Below, piece by piece: positions 10,201-16,983 of a stretch of DNA of 37,633 bases. The stretch comes from Clostridia bacterium. Lineage in GTDB: Bacteria > Bacillota > Clostridia > Christensenellales > Aristaeellaceae. Made by a program: the position numbers and the translations under genes. The notes under the pieces were generated by a model. That model did no database searches. It was not told the DNA's origin and saw only the letters and a list, made by a program, of their open reading frames with translations. The stretch spans positions 1 to 37,633 of the forward strand of contig JAFXCE010000148.1 of NCBI GenBank assembly GCA_017521565.1, read 5' to 3'. Numbering within the stretch: position 1 is the stretch's first letter; each line of letters opens with the position of its first letter.

Positions 10201-13200
10201 GCTTCGCCGTCCAGCGCGACGAACGTGATGCCGTTCGCCTGTGCATGCGCCTCGGCCGTAGAGCCGGTGTAGCCATGGATCACAAGATTCTCGCTGCCGT
10301 TGGCAAACACGATCCGCCCAAATTCCACATCGCGGGAGAGCACCGTCACCTTCGTCAGCTGCTTGCATCCCTCGAACGCATAGAATGCGATATAGTCCAT
10401 GTTCTCCGGCAGGACGACTTCCGTAAGCCCCGTATTCGAGAATGCGCTGCCATAGAACTCAATCAGTGTCGACGGCAGGCTGATGCTCGTCAGGTTTTCG
10501 CAGTACGAGAACGCGTTCGTCGCAATCAGCGTCAGCCCCTCCGGGAACACCACGCTGGTGATATCCATCCTGTCCCGGAACGTATCCGGCGCTATCATCG
10601 TCACCGGATATCCGCCCAGCATCGCCGGAATGCTCAGCTGTGCATCGCTGCCGGTATAGTCGACAACAGCCGCCTCCTCGCCCATGACGTTGTAGACGTA
10701 ATCGCCCTCGTAGTATTCGTCAAAGTTGTATTCATAGAAGATGCCGTTCGCATCCGCATAGTCCGCAGGCGCGGTGCCCGGATACGCGCGGAAGAAGATA
10801 TTCTCGCCGCAGTTGGCAAACGCATCCTCACCAACAAACGACACATTCTTTTCAAACTCGACAAAGTTCAGGCTCGGGCAGCCGTCAAACGCATGCGCGC
10901 CGATGGTTTCAAGGCTCACAGGCAGATCCACGCCATACAGCCCTGTACAGCCCGCAAAAGCCTCCTCGCCAATCGCCGTTACGCCTTCCGGAATCGTCAC
11001 GCTCACCAGAGTTTCATCATTCTTGAACGCACTCTCGCCGATCGCCGTCACCGGCTTGCCGCCAAGCGCAGCCGGGATCGCGACCTCCGCATTGCCGCCC
11101 GTATACTTTGTAATCGTCGCCTCGCCGCCCTGCACCGTATAGGTATAGCCGCCCTCGGTCTGCTCGCCTTCCGGGTCCTGCGGTTCATCCGGTTCGCCGT
11201 CCAGCGCGACGAACAGATAGTTCTGCTCGGTTGCGTAGGCCTGGGCCGCAGAGCCGGTGTAGCCGTGGATCGTGAAACCGTCGCCGCAGTCGCGGAATGC
11301 GTTGGATGTGATATTGGTCACGCTCGCCGGGATGATCGCCTTCGTCAGGCTGTAGCACTCCCGGAACGCATTCGGACCGATGTTGAACACGCCGTCCGGA
11401 ATCTCAATCTCCTTGAGGTCGGTGTAGCTGAACGCATTCTTGCCGATCACCTTGAGCGTGGACGGCAGGGTGACCTTCGTCAGGCCGTCCACATCGGTGA
11501 AAGCGTAGTTGCCAATGCCCGTGATCGTGTAGCCGTCGATCACGCTCGGAATCACCAGGTTCGTCATGCTGCCCGTATAGAACAGCACCGTCGCCTCGGT
11601 TTCATCCGTCGTCAGGTAATATTCGCTCGTGCGCGCCGGCAGGCTGCCGCTCGCGACGAACGGAATGCTCCACCGCTGCGCGTACAGGTGCGCATAGGAA
11701 TTCTCCACGCCGGTGATCGACGCCTTCGGGGAATCATTCAGGATGTTCGCGCCGATGTTCTCCGTCGCCGCCGTGATCGTCACGCTCTCAAGATGATCGC
11801 ACAGGCTGAAGCAGTACTCGCCGATCTCCCAGACGCTCTCCGGGATCACGACACTCGTCACCGCCGTGCCGTAGAACGCACCCTGATTCACGCGCGTCAC
11901 CGGGCAGTCCTCGATCTTCGCCGGGATCACGACCTCGGTCTCGCTGCCGGTGAACTGCTGGATCACCGCCTCGCCATCGTTAATCGTGTAGTTGAAGCTC
12001 GTCGCCGGAGTCTCCCCGACGTCCGGCTCATCCGGCTCGTCCGGGTCGTCCGGCTCATCCGGGTCGCCGCTCAGCGCGACGAACGGAATGCCGTTGCTCT
12101 GCGCATAAGTCTCCGCATAGCTGCCGGCGCCGCCATAGATCGTAAGCTCACTGTGGCAGTTGGCGAACGCCTTCGCGCCAATGCTCGTTACCGTTGCCGG
12201 AATTGTCACCTTCTTCAGGTTATAGCAATACTGAAATGCACCCTTATCAATGGTCGTCACGCTCTGCGGAATCTCAATCTCCTCAAAGCCCCAGCAGTCA
12301 GAGAGCGCGCTGTCACCGATGTACTCCACGCCTTCGCTGAACGGCAGCTTCGTAAACTCGTTGCAGCCTACAAACGCGCGGAGATCAATGCGCTTCACGC
12401 TCGCCGGCAGCTCAAAACCCGTCAGCTGATCGCACTGGAAGAACGCAAACTCGCCGATTTCCTCAACCTCGCTGTTAAACGTCACGCTCTTAAGATTATC
12501 GCAGCCCCAGAACACATAGCCGCCGACGGTCTTGAGCGTGGACGGCAGTACGACCGTCTCGATCTCATCGTTGTCGTCAAACGTCCTCTCCATCTTCGTC
12601 ACCGGATAGATGCCCATCATCTCCGGAATCACGATATCCGTCTCACTGCCGGTGTAGCCCGTGAGCGTCACTTCACCGTTATTTATGGTATACGTGTAGT
12701 TTACCGGTTCTTGCGGCTCGCCGCCCAATACGACAAAGTTCAGGCTGTTCGCCTTTGCATAGGTTTCCGCATAGCTGCCAGCGTCGCCATAGATCGTAAA
12801 CTCTCTGTGGCAGCCGGAGAACGCCTTCGCGCCAATGCTCGTTACCGTCGCCGGAATCGTCACCTTCTTCAGATACTGGCTGTACGCAAATGCACTCGCT
12901 TCAAGGGTCTTCACGCCCTCTGGGATCTCGAGCTCGACAAAACCCCAGCCCTCTTCAAACGCGCGCACGCCAATGGTCTCCACGTGCCCGCCAAACGGCA
13001 GCTTCGTGAGCGCACGGCAGCCGGCAAACGCCGCCGTTCCGATCTTCTTCACGCTCGCCGGAAGCTCAAAATCCGCCAGCACGCGGCACTGGAAGAACGC
13101 ATACTCGCCGATTTCCTCAACCTCGCTGTTAAACGTCACGCTCTTAAGATTATCGCAGCCCCAGAATACATAGCCGCCGAGGGTCTTGAGCGTAGACGGC

Positions 13201-13718
13201 AGCACAACCGTCTCGATCTCATCGTTGTCGTCAAACGTCCGCTCCAGCTTCGTCACCGGATAACCGCGCAGCGTCTCCGGGATCACGACGTTCGTCTTGC
13301 TGCCGGTGTATCTCGTGACATGTGCTTCACCGTTCACGATGGTAGCCTTGAACGCCTTTTCGTCTGCGGAGACGAACGTGATGCCATGCTCAGCGGCATA
13401 CTCCTGCGCATAGCTGCCCGACTCACCGTAGATCGTCAGCGTACAATCCGCAAACGCATCCTCCGCGATGGAGGTCACGCTTTCCGGAAGGTTGATCCGC
13501 GCAACAGAACTTTCAGCAAACGCACGCGCTCCGATCGTCTCCATGCCCTCCGGCAGGACGATCTCCTCCACGTGCTTTAAGCCCAAAAATGCTTCCGCCT
13601 CGATCTCTTTGATCGATTCAGGCAGCGTCAGGACCCCCTGCGCATAGCCCGCCGCCGCGCCAAGGCACAGCGCCGCCGTCAGCAACATCGCCGTCAGCAT
13701 TCTTTCCCATTTATTCAT
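1281..13718 (-). CDS. Giant secreted BspA-like leucine-rich repeat (LRR_5) protein, 4145 aa
   Basis: A signal peptide (residues 1-27, ending in AAAGYAQ) is followed by about 3500 residues of LRR_5 repeats with the core pattern V.IP..V..IG..AF..C..L. Groups of repeats form modules: a beta lead such as NGEATITGYTGSETD.VIP, several LRRs, and a cap like GYTGSAAETYAQANGI.F. Acidic/proline linkers occur near residues 551-573, 840-857, 1168-1190 and 1882-1910. From ~3550 to the end there are no LRRs: about 250 residues of likely beta domains, then about 330 mostly helical residues. No LPXTG, SLH or C-terminal membrane segment is visible, so the mode of attachment is unknown. GGAGGGG precedes the ATG. 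BspA-type LRR proteins of other bacteria bind host proteins or mediate adhesion; such a role here is inference. Confidence 0.93.
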   Translation of the reverse strand: MNKWERMLTAMLLTAALCLGAAAGYAQGVLTLPESIKEIEAEAFLGLKHVEEIVLPEGMETIGARAFAESSVARINLPESVTSIAEDAFADCTLTIYGESGSYAQEYAAEHGITFVSADEKAFKATIVNGEAHVTRYTGSKTNVVIPETLRGYPVTKLERTFDDNDEIETVVLPSTLKTLGGYVFWGCDNLKSVTFNSEVEEIGEYAFFQCRVLADFELPASVKKIGTAAFAGCRALTKLPFGGHVETIGVRAFEEGWGFVELEIPEGVKTLEASAFAYSQYLKKVTIPATVTSIGAKAFSGCHREFTIYGDAGSYAETYAKANSLNFVVLGGEPQEPVNYTYTINNGEVTLTGYTGSETDIVIPEMMGIYPVTKMERTFDDNDEIETVVLPSTLKTVGGYVFWGCDNLKSVTFNSEVEEIGEFAFFQCDQLTGFELPASVKRIDLRAFVGCNEFTKLPFSEGVEYIGDSALSDCWGFEEIEIPQSVTTIDKGAFQYCYNLKKVTIPATVTSIGAKAFANCHSELTIYGGAGSYAETYAQSNGIPFVALSGDPDEPDDPDEPDEPDVGETPATSFNYTINDGEAVIQQFTGSETEVVIPAKIEDCPVTRVNQGAFYGTAVTSVVIPESVWEIGEYCFSLCDHLESVTITAATENIGANILNDSPKASITGVENSYAHLYAQRWSIPFVASGSLPARTSEYYLTTDETEATVLFYTGSMTNLVIPSVIDGYTITGIGNYAFTDVDGLTKVTLPSTLKVIGKNAFSYTDLKEIEIPDGVFNIGPNAFRECYSLTKAIIPASVTNITSNAFRDCGDGFTIHGYTGSAAQAYATEQNYLFVALDGEPDEPQDPEGEQTEGGYTYTVQGGEATITKYTGGNAEVAIPAALGGKPVTAIGESAFKNDETLVSVTIPEGVTAIGEEAFAGCTGLYGVDLPVSLETIGAHAFDGCPSLNFVEFEKNVSFVGEDAFANCGENIFFRAYPGTAPADYADANGIFYEYNFDEYYEGDYVYNVMGEEAAVVDYTGSDAQLSIPAMLGGYPVTMIAPDTFRDRMDITSVVFPEGLTLIATNAFSYCENLTSISLPSTLIEFYGSAFSNTGLTEVVLPENMDYIAFYAFEGCKQLTKVTVLSRDVEFGRIVFANGSENLVIHGYTGSTAEAHAQANGITFVALDGEATPDEPEEPEEPAIEETPAASFTYSIANGEATITGFNGSEMDVVIPKQINGYPVTAIGNSAFAGESVKSIVLQDGVKKLEGFNFTWCWQLGTITIPASVTEIGDCPFLQSNSALMIIGESGSAAEAAAQKNAVDFKDAQTGRIAYNGDYGYVITDGKATLTAYSGTEKTLDLPSELGGCPVTAIGNSALMNDSDVTKIKIPEGVTSIDYSAMQYNSALTEVILPESLTDIAGYVFYECESLKKIEIPKGVVNINRNAFVGVPEGFTIYGYTDSAAEAHAQEYGFTFIALDEYTYSIASDFTAMITGYTGDDTMLVLPSELGGYPVGHIGNYAFENNTTLVEVTLPATLKRIGVGAFAGCTSLRPVEMPQGLTEIGDSAFNGCRGTTAVEIPDSVTTIGNYVFYGCPYLKKAVIPASVTSIGERAFYGSHELFAIFGYADTEAETYAVQNGHRFVELDINIDTSVYVYEIQYSEAKITDYNGSETGTLMIPSTLEGYPVTSVGQSAFYGCEAESIIVPDSMVKLLSYSFAGCENLKSIVIPPSVTAVGECAFMQCHSDLIVTGTRGSVMETYAKKYGVGFKDAATGEVLFDNDYGYEIKNGEAVIYAYTGTESVLTLPSTLEGYPVTELGGTALKVNDRLTNVTIPEGVKKIGYEVLQSCFSLETVTVPASVTQIGTGAFLDAPEGFVMYGYTGSAAETYAQANGIAFIAMDGSGEPSEPSEPSEPIEPDEPVIEETPASSFAYRLADGEATITGFTGYETDIVIPAVIEDCPVTEVSSSAFLNNTAIRSVVFPQSVWQIGESCFSGCTNLDSITIPETVECIGANLVEGCPNVTMHGVTYSYAYMYAQRWNIAFEETGRQPMSRVYYLTTDESEGTVLFYTGSMENLEIPGLMDGYTITGIGNYAFSGVKDLTEITLPATLKVIGMQAFSGTGLREVKIPDGVFRIGPKAFMACENLTKITIPRSVTDIASNAFDGCSDALMICGYIKSAAERFAQEKGIVFMALDADLEGEQTEGDYTYTVANREATITKYTGCDTMIAIPSELGVYSVTAIGKEAFYGMTDVTSVSIPGSVTAIGDGAFGFCESLSSMPLPDGLVTIGSGAFEGCTGLKAMTIPENVQSIGERAFKDSYCLTQVTIFAGEADIGADAFENCGDIGLAYDRLTIWGEADSTAQKYAQENAAAFGVIGDRVIFSYDCGFTVSGGEATIVARNHNIKALIIPAEIGGYPVKAIAAHAFENSDLTSVTLSEGIETIGAYAFCGTNLTRIEIPAGVKTIGERAFYGNASVEEIMLPATIENIDKQAFGGLSKVTGVTVHSGSIGAGAFSSCSRLKAVTLNKGVTSIAADAFDGCAEGLAIYGYAGSYAQIYAQENGMTFIELIEGEQSEGDFCYIVEEQKATIVRYEGAATYYDEVTIPSELGGYPVTAIGAKVFMNSGVGRVVIPEGVTSIGEMAFAYCGGLTKLTIPESVTSIGKRVGFRARASMKIYAKAGGYVQNYAFENGIAFVDVDTQKTLHEGRYGYIINGSNALLSAYTGNDSGISLPKSAYYNARYYNIFYVMEGTFEDCDSLSSVSIHSGITYIGSRAFADCDTLRSVTVEGDPSLGTEVFAGCPEDLVIYGYRNSRVKTYAEENGHTFVALDAQPYEYTVMNNEATITKHYVDTAEVTFPSVIDGYPVTAIGGNVFDKADSVTSVTIPEGVKRIENNAFKGCSYLTDAVLPASLVSIGESAFESCLALARVTMPENLETIGRRAFYSCCWLTEIDLPDSIRTIGAQAFNSCTQLASITIPETVESIGASALWGCPLTLVVTSEAGGKVETYALENALAFRAAGEEEIRFDYEFGIRVEADKATIILWESDKLSEKPRETMEIPEEIHGYPVTAIADDVFRAKKFAHLILPDSLASIGARAFTNCTNLTDVTFGSGLVRIGDYAFENCHLLDVAAWGGAGDVGDYAFRNCYALTTMTLAEGAKVIGKSAFDSCEALAEITLPEGLESIGESAFCECISLEFVSMPDSVTSAGSWAFKGCIMLRDAELSEGLTAISNGLFMGDESLMLVNIPANTTSIGQEAFSGCTQIYRMMLPQGLKSIGMYAFEDCGMMQVLSLPSSLETVGDYAFKNCTSLPGISITPAWKSIEEGTFKGCANLQYVNFHDDIWNIGDQAFYMTGLTQVTLPKGLWHLCRAAFANCPALKSVYFDGDIRTVGRGAFQNCAALEKVTMAEGPTFLGEYMFSGCESLKDVQFSGTIKEIGQYAFYNCTALEEAAMVEGLETIGVRAFMGCSALRLLSMPDSLTTLGDGAFENCTMLGIVEIPDSVTALFPHVFSGCTSLQEAYIGENLTEYGFDANGSHAFSTCASVKIYTEYGTRAVEFAKEQGIRYFYLTPVGFNLPRGELFWSDPFAHSGVIRCSDPITKLVITLYDAKNSEIKRQVVVDHSGQTDYYYAPLMRTRMPFETLEEGTYRFMVEAYVDTDRGEQYETLGASVFTVIPLPFRYGSPDGFRPPALLYVTGSTYTPVGTIETNHVINSIQVRIRNNAQPEPVVGPLLTPGAKTVSAAALHAGIDLSTFDTGRYDYGIYAMCEGEAQEQVLYEQTFVVANYDGEMSEEEAEAIVQFCNRHDAYETFSGFKDYRDVLDDIDGLDAFLMGLSNRNDIAMDEILAHATQSEKGYVVNLYKVQILDLLDRMDESTQLISPSMDISLEKQMASLFADGKQYTHDELLGIILQTKYNHLTALKDHYGDSLNPFELKKIVDQEYADAFEYLDCMDDEIEKLKKGTKIVSYSADFIKILCKAAGDYQNMMAILDSLMEVYEGTAPKQFRLAMEEVRAEYKSRAKIILTETVDLIISKVANMAMDTITDTVFELVGASSSLAYKVTDFAIDLALYMSGVKETSDTHFKFLTKMNLAIESNEAFKAMLDQVRSGDASMETLRKAKVTFDAAQMAYDGLYELMITGYSDHAKVAEWRRVRNQINKLSIL
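12435..12605 (-). repeat. Near-identical internal repeat of the giant LRR gene, copy 2
   Basis: About 170 bases differ from 13089-13259 at only a few positions. The offset is 654 bases, exactly 218 codons, so a whole 218-residue module has been duplicated in frame. Both copies encode the TFDDNDEIETVVLPSTLKT segment and the FWGCDNLKSVTFNSEVEEIG segment. Confidence 0.85.
13089..13259 (-). repeat. Near-identical internal repeat of the giant LRR gene, copy 1
   Basis: Partner of 12435-12605. This copy is nearer the N-terminus (residues about 154-210). High DNA identity, compared with the diverged modules elsewhere in the gene, indicates recent duplication or gene conversion. Confidence 0.85.
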
Positions 13719-13780
13719 ATGCGCCCCTCCAACTCTCTACAGTCACTTTTCCTGCAGATTGCTATAATTTTCCTTCTCTC

Positions 13781-13809
13781 ATTGTACCAAACAATTGACC
13801 ATACTTCAA
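13781..13809 (-). promoter_or_regulatory. Promoter of the giant LRR gene
   Basis: On the minus strand TTGAAG (13804-13809), a 17-base spacer and TACAAT (13781-13786) preceded by TGG (extended -10). The leader to the ATG at 13718 is about 55 bases. Confidence 0.7.
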
Positions 13810-13830
13810 CAGATATATGACAAATGAACA

Positions 13831-13867
13831 TAAAAACAGGGGATCCGATGCATTGATTCGGATCCCC
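13831..13867 (-). terminator. Terminator of the acp-acc-fab operon
   Basis: GGGGATCCGA (13839-13848) and TCGGATCCCC (13858-13867) form a 10-bp stem with a 9-base loop. On the minus strand it is followed by TGTTTTTA. It lies about 125 bases after the fabD stop and just upstream of the giant gene's promoter. Confidence 0.88.
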
Positions 13868-13993
13868 CATTTTGCTGTTTGTATTCTATTGATTCAGAAC
13901 GTTATGCCTCGCCTGAATTTCACGCGGATATCCGTCCGCTTCGCTGTATGGGAAGCCTTTTTCCTGTCTGTCCTCCCGCTCGCACGTCGACCT

Positions 13994-14920
13994 TTATCCC
14001 ATGATCGCCGCTATAGCGGCCTCCAGCGACGCGCAGTCCTCCACCGCAAAGCATCGAATCTCCGGCGCAGTCTTGGCAACAAAGCCGGACAGCGCGCGTC
14101 CCGGGCCGATTTCAATCACCGTATCCACTTTAAGCTCTGCAAGCCTGCGGATGGTGTCCTCCATGTACACGCTCTCCTGCACCTGACGGCAAAGCAGCGC
14201 GGGGATCGTATCCTCCTCGCCCATTTCGCGGCCAATGCAGTTAAACAGCACCGGGATCTGCATATCCCCGAAGCTTTCGCTTTCAAATCGCCCACGGAGC
14301 GCCTCGCCTGCCGGCGCCATCAGCGGCGTATGGAACGGACCGCTCACGCGCAGCGGCATCAGACGCCTCGCGCCCGCCGCCTTCGCCAGCTCCCCGGCCT
14401 TCGCAACAGCCGCCTTCTCTCCGCCGATGACCAGCTGACCCGGGCAATTGTAATTGCAGATGCGCACCACGCCCGCGTCCGCTGCTTCCTCACAGCAGCG
14501 CAAGAGTGCTTCACGCCCCAGCATCAGCACAGCGGTCATCGCGCTTTCAATGCCCTCCGCCGCCTTCGCCATCGCCGCGCCGCGGAACGCCGTCAGTTCG
14601 ATCGCCTGCTTCGCCGTGAACACGCCTGCGCCATGCAGCGCGCTGTATTCGCCCAGCGACAGGCCCGCCGCATACTGCGGCACGATGCCTTTTTCACGCA
14701 GCACCGCCGTCACGCCCGCAGCAAACGCGACCATGCACGGCTGGGTATACTGCGTCTGATGGATGACCCCATCCGGGTCGTCAAAGCAGACGGTCTTCAG
14801 GTCAAAAGGAAGCTCCGCCGCGTCAAACGCCTGCCTGAACGCCGGATACGCTTCGTACAGATCGCGGCCCATGCCGGCCTTCTGGCTGCCCTGGCCCGCG
14901 TAAAGAAATGCTAGTTTCAT
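13994..14920 (-). CDS. fabD: Malonyl-CoA:ACP transacylase
   Basis: Moves the malonyl group from malonyl-CoA to acyl carrier protein, giving the extender unit of fatty acid synthesis in the cytosol. The protein starts MKLAFLYAGQGSQ, the family's N-terminal signature. The nucleophile is Ser88 in GLSLGEYSAL (Leu replaces the His seen in the Escherichia coli GHSLG motif), and the catalytic His197 lies in GPFHTPL. The 308-residue length is normal. I chose the ATG at 14920 over an in-frame TTG at 14947 because it aligns with family N-termini and has a GGGGAG site upstream. It is the last gene of the operon, 204 bases after fabH, across a hairpin-rich gap. Confidence 0.95.
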   Translation of the reverse strand: MKLAFLYAGQGSQKAGMGRDLYEAYPAFRQAFDAAELPFDLKTVCFDDPDGVIHQTQYTQPCMVAFAAGVTAVLREKGIVPQYAAGLSLGEYSALHGAGVFTAKQAIELTAFRGAAMAKAAEGIESAMTAVLMLGREALLRCCEEAADAGVVRICNYNCPGQLVIGGEKAAVAKAGELAKAAGARRLMPLRVSGPFHTPLMAPAGEALRGRFESESFGDMQIPVLFNCIGREMGEEDTIPALLCRQVQESVYMEDTIRRLAELKVDTVIEIGPGRALSGFVAKTAPEIRCFAVEDCASLEAAIAAIMG

Positions 14921-14930
14921 GCGTTCTCCC

Positions 14931-14993
14931 CGGGGCTGCCGCCCCAATCCCCGCCCGGGGATTTCGTCCCCAGACCCCTTTTTCGCTTCGCGG
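14931..14993. repeat. Dispersed hairpin repeat, copy 2
   Basis: Aligns with 962-1023. Hairpins GGGGCTGCCGCCCC and GGGGA-TTTCG-TCCCC are separated by a CCGCCCGGGG core, ending in TTTTTCGCTTCG. It lies just upstream of the fabD start and may overlap its ribosome site region. Confidence 0.6.
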
Positions 14994-15047
14994 CGGTTTC
15001 ATGCCGCTGTCCCTCTGCGAACTCCGTTCGCGCAAGGATAAACCGAT

Positions 15048-15122
15048 GATCTGCCCGGCGCAGCGCGTTCTGCGCCGCAGGCAAATCCTTTTATGCTCCG
15101 GCTCTGATAAACGCTTTATCAG
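15048..15122 (-). other. Hairpin cluster in the fabH-fabD intercistronic gap
   Basis: Two stems fill this stretch. CTGATAAA (15104-15111) / TTTATCAG (15115-15122) is a perfect 8-bp stem two bases past the fabH stop. CGGCGCAG (15056-15063) / CTGCGCCG (15070-15077) is extended by GATCTGCC / GGCAAATC outer pairs. No U-tract follows, so these look like mRNA processing or stabilising elements rather than terminators. Confidence 0.55.
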
Positions 15123-15124
15123 AA

Positions 15125-16075
15125 TCACGCCCGCATCATCACGCCAGCCCACGTCAGGCCGCCGCCGAATCCGCACATGATGATCCGCTGACCGGATACG
15201 AGCTTGCCGCTCTCCATCATCTCATCCAGCGCCAGCGGGATGCTTGCCGCGCTCGTGTTGGCATAGCGGTCGAGGTTCTTGTAGAACTTCTCCGCCGGCA
15301 CGCCAAGCCTGCGCACGCTCGCGTCGAGGATGCGCTGGTTCGCCTGATGGCAGACCACCCAGTCGACGTCCTCAAGCGTCACGCCGCCCTTTTCCAGCAG
15401 CTTCTCCACGCACATCGGGATCGTCGACACGGCGAAGCGGAACACGTTCTGTCCCTCCATCGCCATCGGCTGCTCCCTGCGCGGGCCGCCAACCATGATC
15501 GCCATGTCGCCGCGCGTGCCGGTGACGCTCACATACTCTGCATCCTCTTCCAGCATAAGCACCGCCGCGCCCGCGCCGTCGCCAAAGAGCACGCAGGTAT
15601 TGCGGTCTGCCATATCCAGCACATGGCTCATCTGCTCCGCGCCGATGACCAGCGCATACCTGCCCCCGTTTGCGATCATCAGCGCGCGCGCCGTCTCGAC
15701 CGCATACAGGAAGCCCGCGCACGCCGCGCCTACGTCCATCACGGTGATGTTCTCATCAAGCTCCAGCGCCTTATGGACCATGCACGCGGTGCTGGGCATG
15801 GCATATTCGCCCGAGGAGGTCGCCACCAGCACACAGCTGATTTCACCCTTATCGATACCGGCCTTTTCAAGCGCCTTCTTCGCAGCCTCAATTGCCAGCG
15901 TCGTGGTGTTCTCATTTTCGCCGCAGAAATAGCGCTGGCGGATGCCCGTTCGGGATGTGATCCACTCGTCGCTCGTCTCCACGTACTGCGTCATATCGTC
16001 ATTGGTGAGCACGCGGCTGGGCAGCGCCCGGCCCGTGCCGATGATTCTGAGTCCGTACATATTCTTCAACCCCAT
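15125..16075 (-). CDS. fabH: 3-oxoacyl-ACP synthase III (KAS III)
   Basis: Condenses an acyl-CoA primer with malonyl-ACP to start fatty acid chains. The catalytic triad is visible: Cys119 in GAACAGFLYAV, His243 in VCHQANQRIL and Asn273 in YANTSAASIP. The GFGGGLTWA C-terminal motif is present, and the 316-residue length is normal. It begins 8 bases after the accA stop. The listed start gives MGLKNMYG; an internal ATG at 16060 (MYGLRIIGTG) matches other FabH N-termini equally well, so the first five residues are uncertain. It lies in the acp-acc-fab operon. Confidence 0.95.
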   Translation of the reverse strand: MGLKNMYGLRIIGTGRALPSRVLTNDDMTQYVETSDEWITSRTGIRQRYFCGENENTTTLAIEAAKKALEKAGIDKGEISCVLVATSSGEYAMPSTACMVHKALELDENITVMDVGAACAGFLYAVETARALMIANGGRYALVIGAEQMSHVLDMADRNTCVLFGDGAGAAVLMLEEDAEYVSVTGTRGDMAIMVGGPRREQPMAMEGQNVFRFAVSTIPMCVEKLLEKGGVTLEDVDWVVCHQANQRILDASVRRLGVPAEKFYKNLDRYANTSAASIPLALDEMMESGKLVSGQRIIMCGFGGGLTWAGVMMRA

Positions 16076-16083
16076 ATTGTCCC

Positions 16084-16983
16084 TTATATTGCCCGATACC
16101 GCCGGTATCTCTGCTCGGTCAGCTCCTGCGGCGCAAGGCCGTCAAGCTCAGAAAGCGCGCCCGCAATCACATCGTGCAGCCGCTGATACAGCGCCTGCGC
16201 ATCGCGCTGCGCGCCGCCCAGCGCCTCGGGGATAATCCCGTCGATCACACCCAGCTTCAGCAGATCCTGCGCCGTAAGCTTCAGCGCTGCGCAGGCCTCG
16301 CCGCGCTTTTTTGCGTCCTTCCACAGGATGCTCGCGCAGCCCTCCGGCGTCACAACGGAATAATACGCGTTTTCCAGCATGTAAATCCGATCTGCCACGC
16401 CAATGGCCAGCGCGCCGCCGCTTGAACCCTCGCCCGTGACAATCGCCACCACAGGCACGCGCAGCGCACTCATCTTCGCCAGATTGCGCGCAATCGCCTC
16501 GCCCTGCCCGCGCTCCTCGGCCTCCATACCGGGGTATGCGCCGGGCGTATCGATGAACGTGATGATCGGCCTGCCAAACTTCTCCGCCTGCTGCATCGCG
16601 CGCAGTGCCTTGCGGTATCCCTCCGGCCCCGGCATGCCGAAATTGCAGGCGATGTTTTCTTCAATCGTTGAGCCCTTGCGGTGGCCAATGACCGTCACCG
16701 GCCTTCCGTCAAACATCGCAATGCCGCACAGGATACTCGCATCCTCGCGGCACTGGCGGTCTCCCCGCTGTTCAAAGAAATCCGTGAACAGCGCCGGCAG
16801 GATCTGGCCGATCTTCGGCCGCTTTGCAAGACGCGACAAGAGGACCTTCTGCTCAGGCGTAAACTCCCGGCAGCTGTCATACAGCCGGGAAAGCCTTTCG
16901 CAAAGGGCCTCTTTTTCTTCTTCCTTTGCCGTCGCAAGGGCCGCTTCGGCCGCTGCGATCTCCTCAAGGATCGTCCGGATCAT
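16084..16983 (-). CDS. accA: Acetyl-CoA carboxylase carboxyltransferase subunit alpha
   Basis: With AccD it forms the carboxyltransferase that moves the carboxyl group from carboxybiotin to acetyl-CoA, making malonyl-CoA. Hallmarks: [20 protein letters not shown], the [10 protein letters not shown] segment, [15 protein letters not shown] and the [16 protein letters not shown] segment. The N-terminal ~60 residues are helical, as in the family. I prefer ATG at 16983, which overlaps the accD stop as ATGA and has GGAGGA upstream; a GTG at 16989 is also open. Translation is probably coupled to accD. accB and accC are not in the window and must lie elsewhere. Confidence 0.95.
   Translation of the reverse strand: MIRTILEEIAAAEAALATAKEEEKEALCERLSRLYDSCREFTPEQKVLLSRLAKRPKIGQILPALFTDFFEQRGDRQCREDASILCGIAMFDGRPVTVIGHRKGSTIEENIACNFGMPGPEGYRKALRAMQQAEKFGRPIITFIDTPGAYPGMEAEERGQGEAIARNLAKMSALRVPVVAIVTGEGSSGGALAIGVADRIYMLENAYYSVVTPEGCASILWKDAKKRGEACAALKLTAQDLLKLGVIDGIIPEALGGAQRDAQALYQRLHDVIAGALSELDGLAPQELTEQRYRRYRAI

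Noticed and set aside
1281-13718. Tandem repeats that could suggest a CRISPR array or satellite DNA
   Set aside because: The periodicity is in codons of one protein (22-23 residues per LRR), the repeats are diverged, and there are no uniform spacers.
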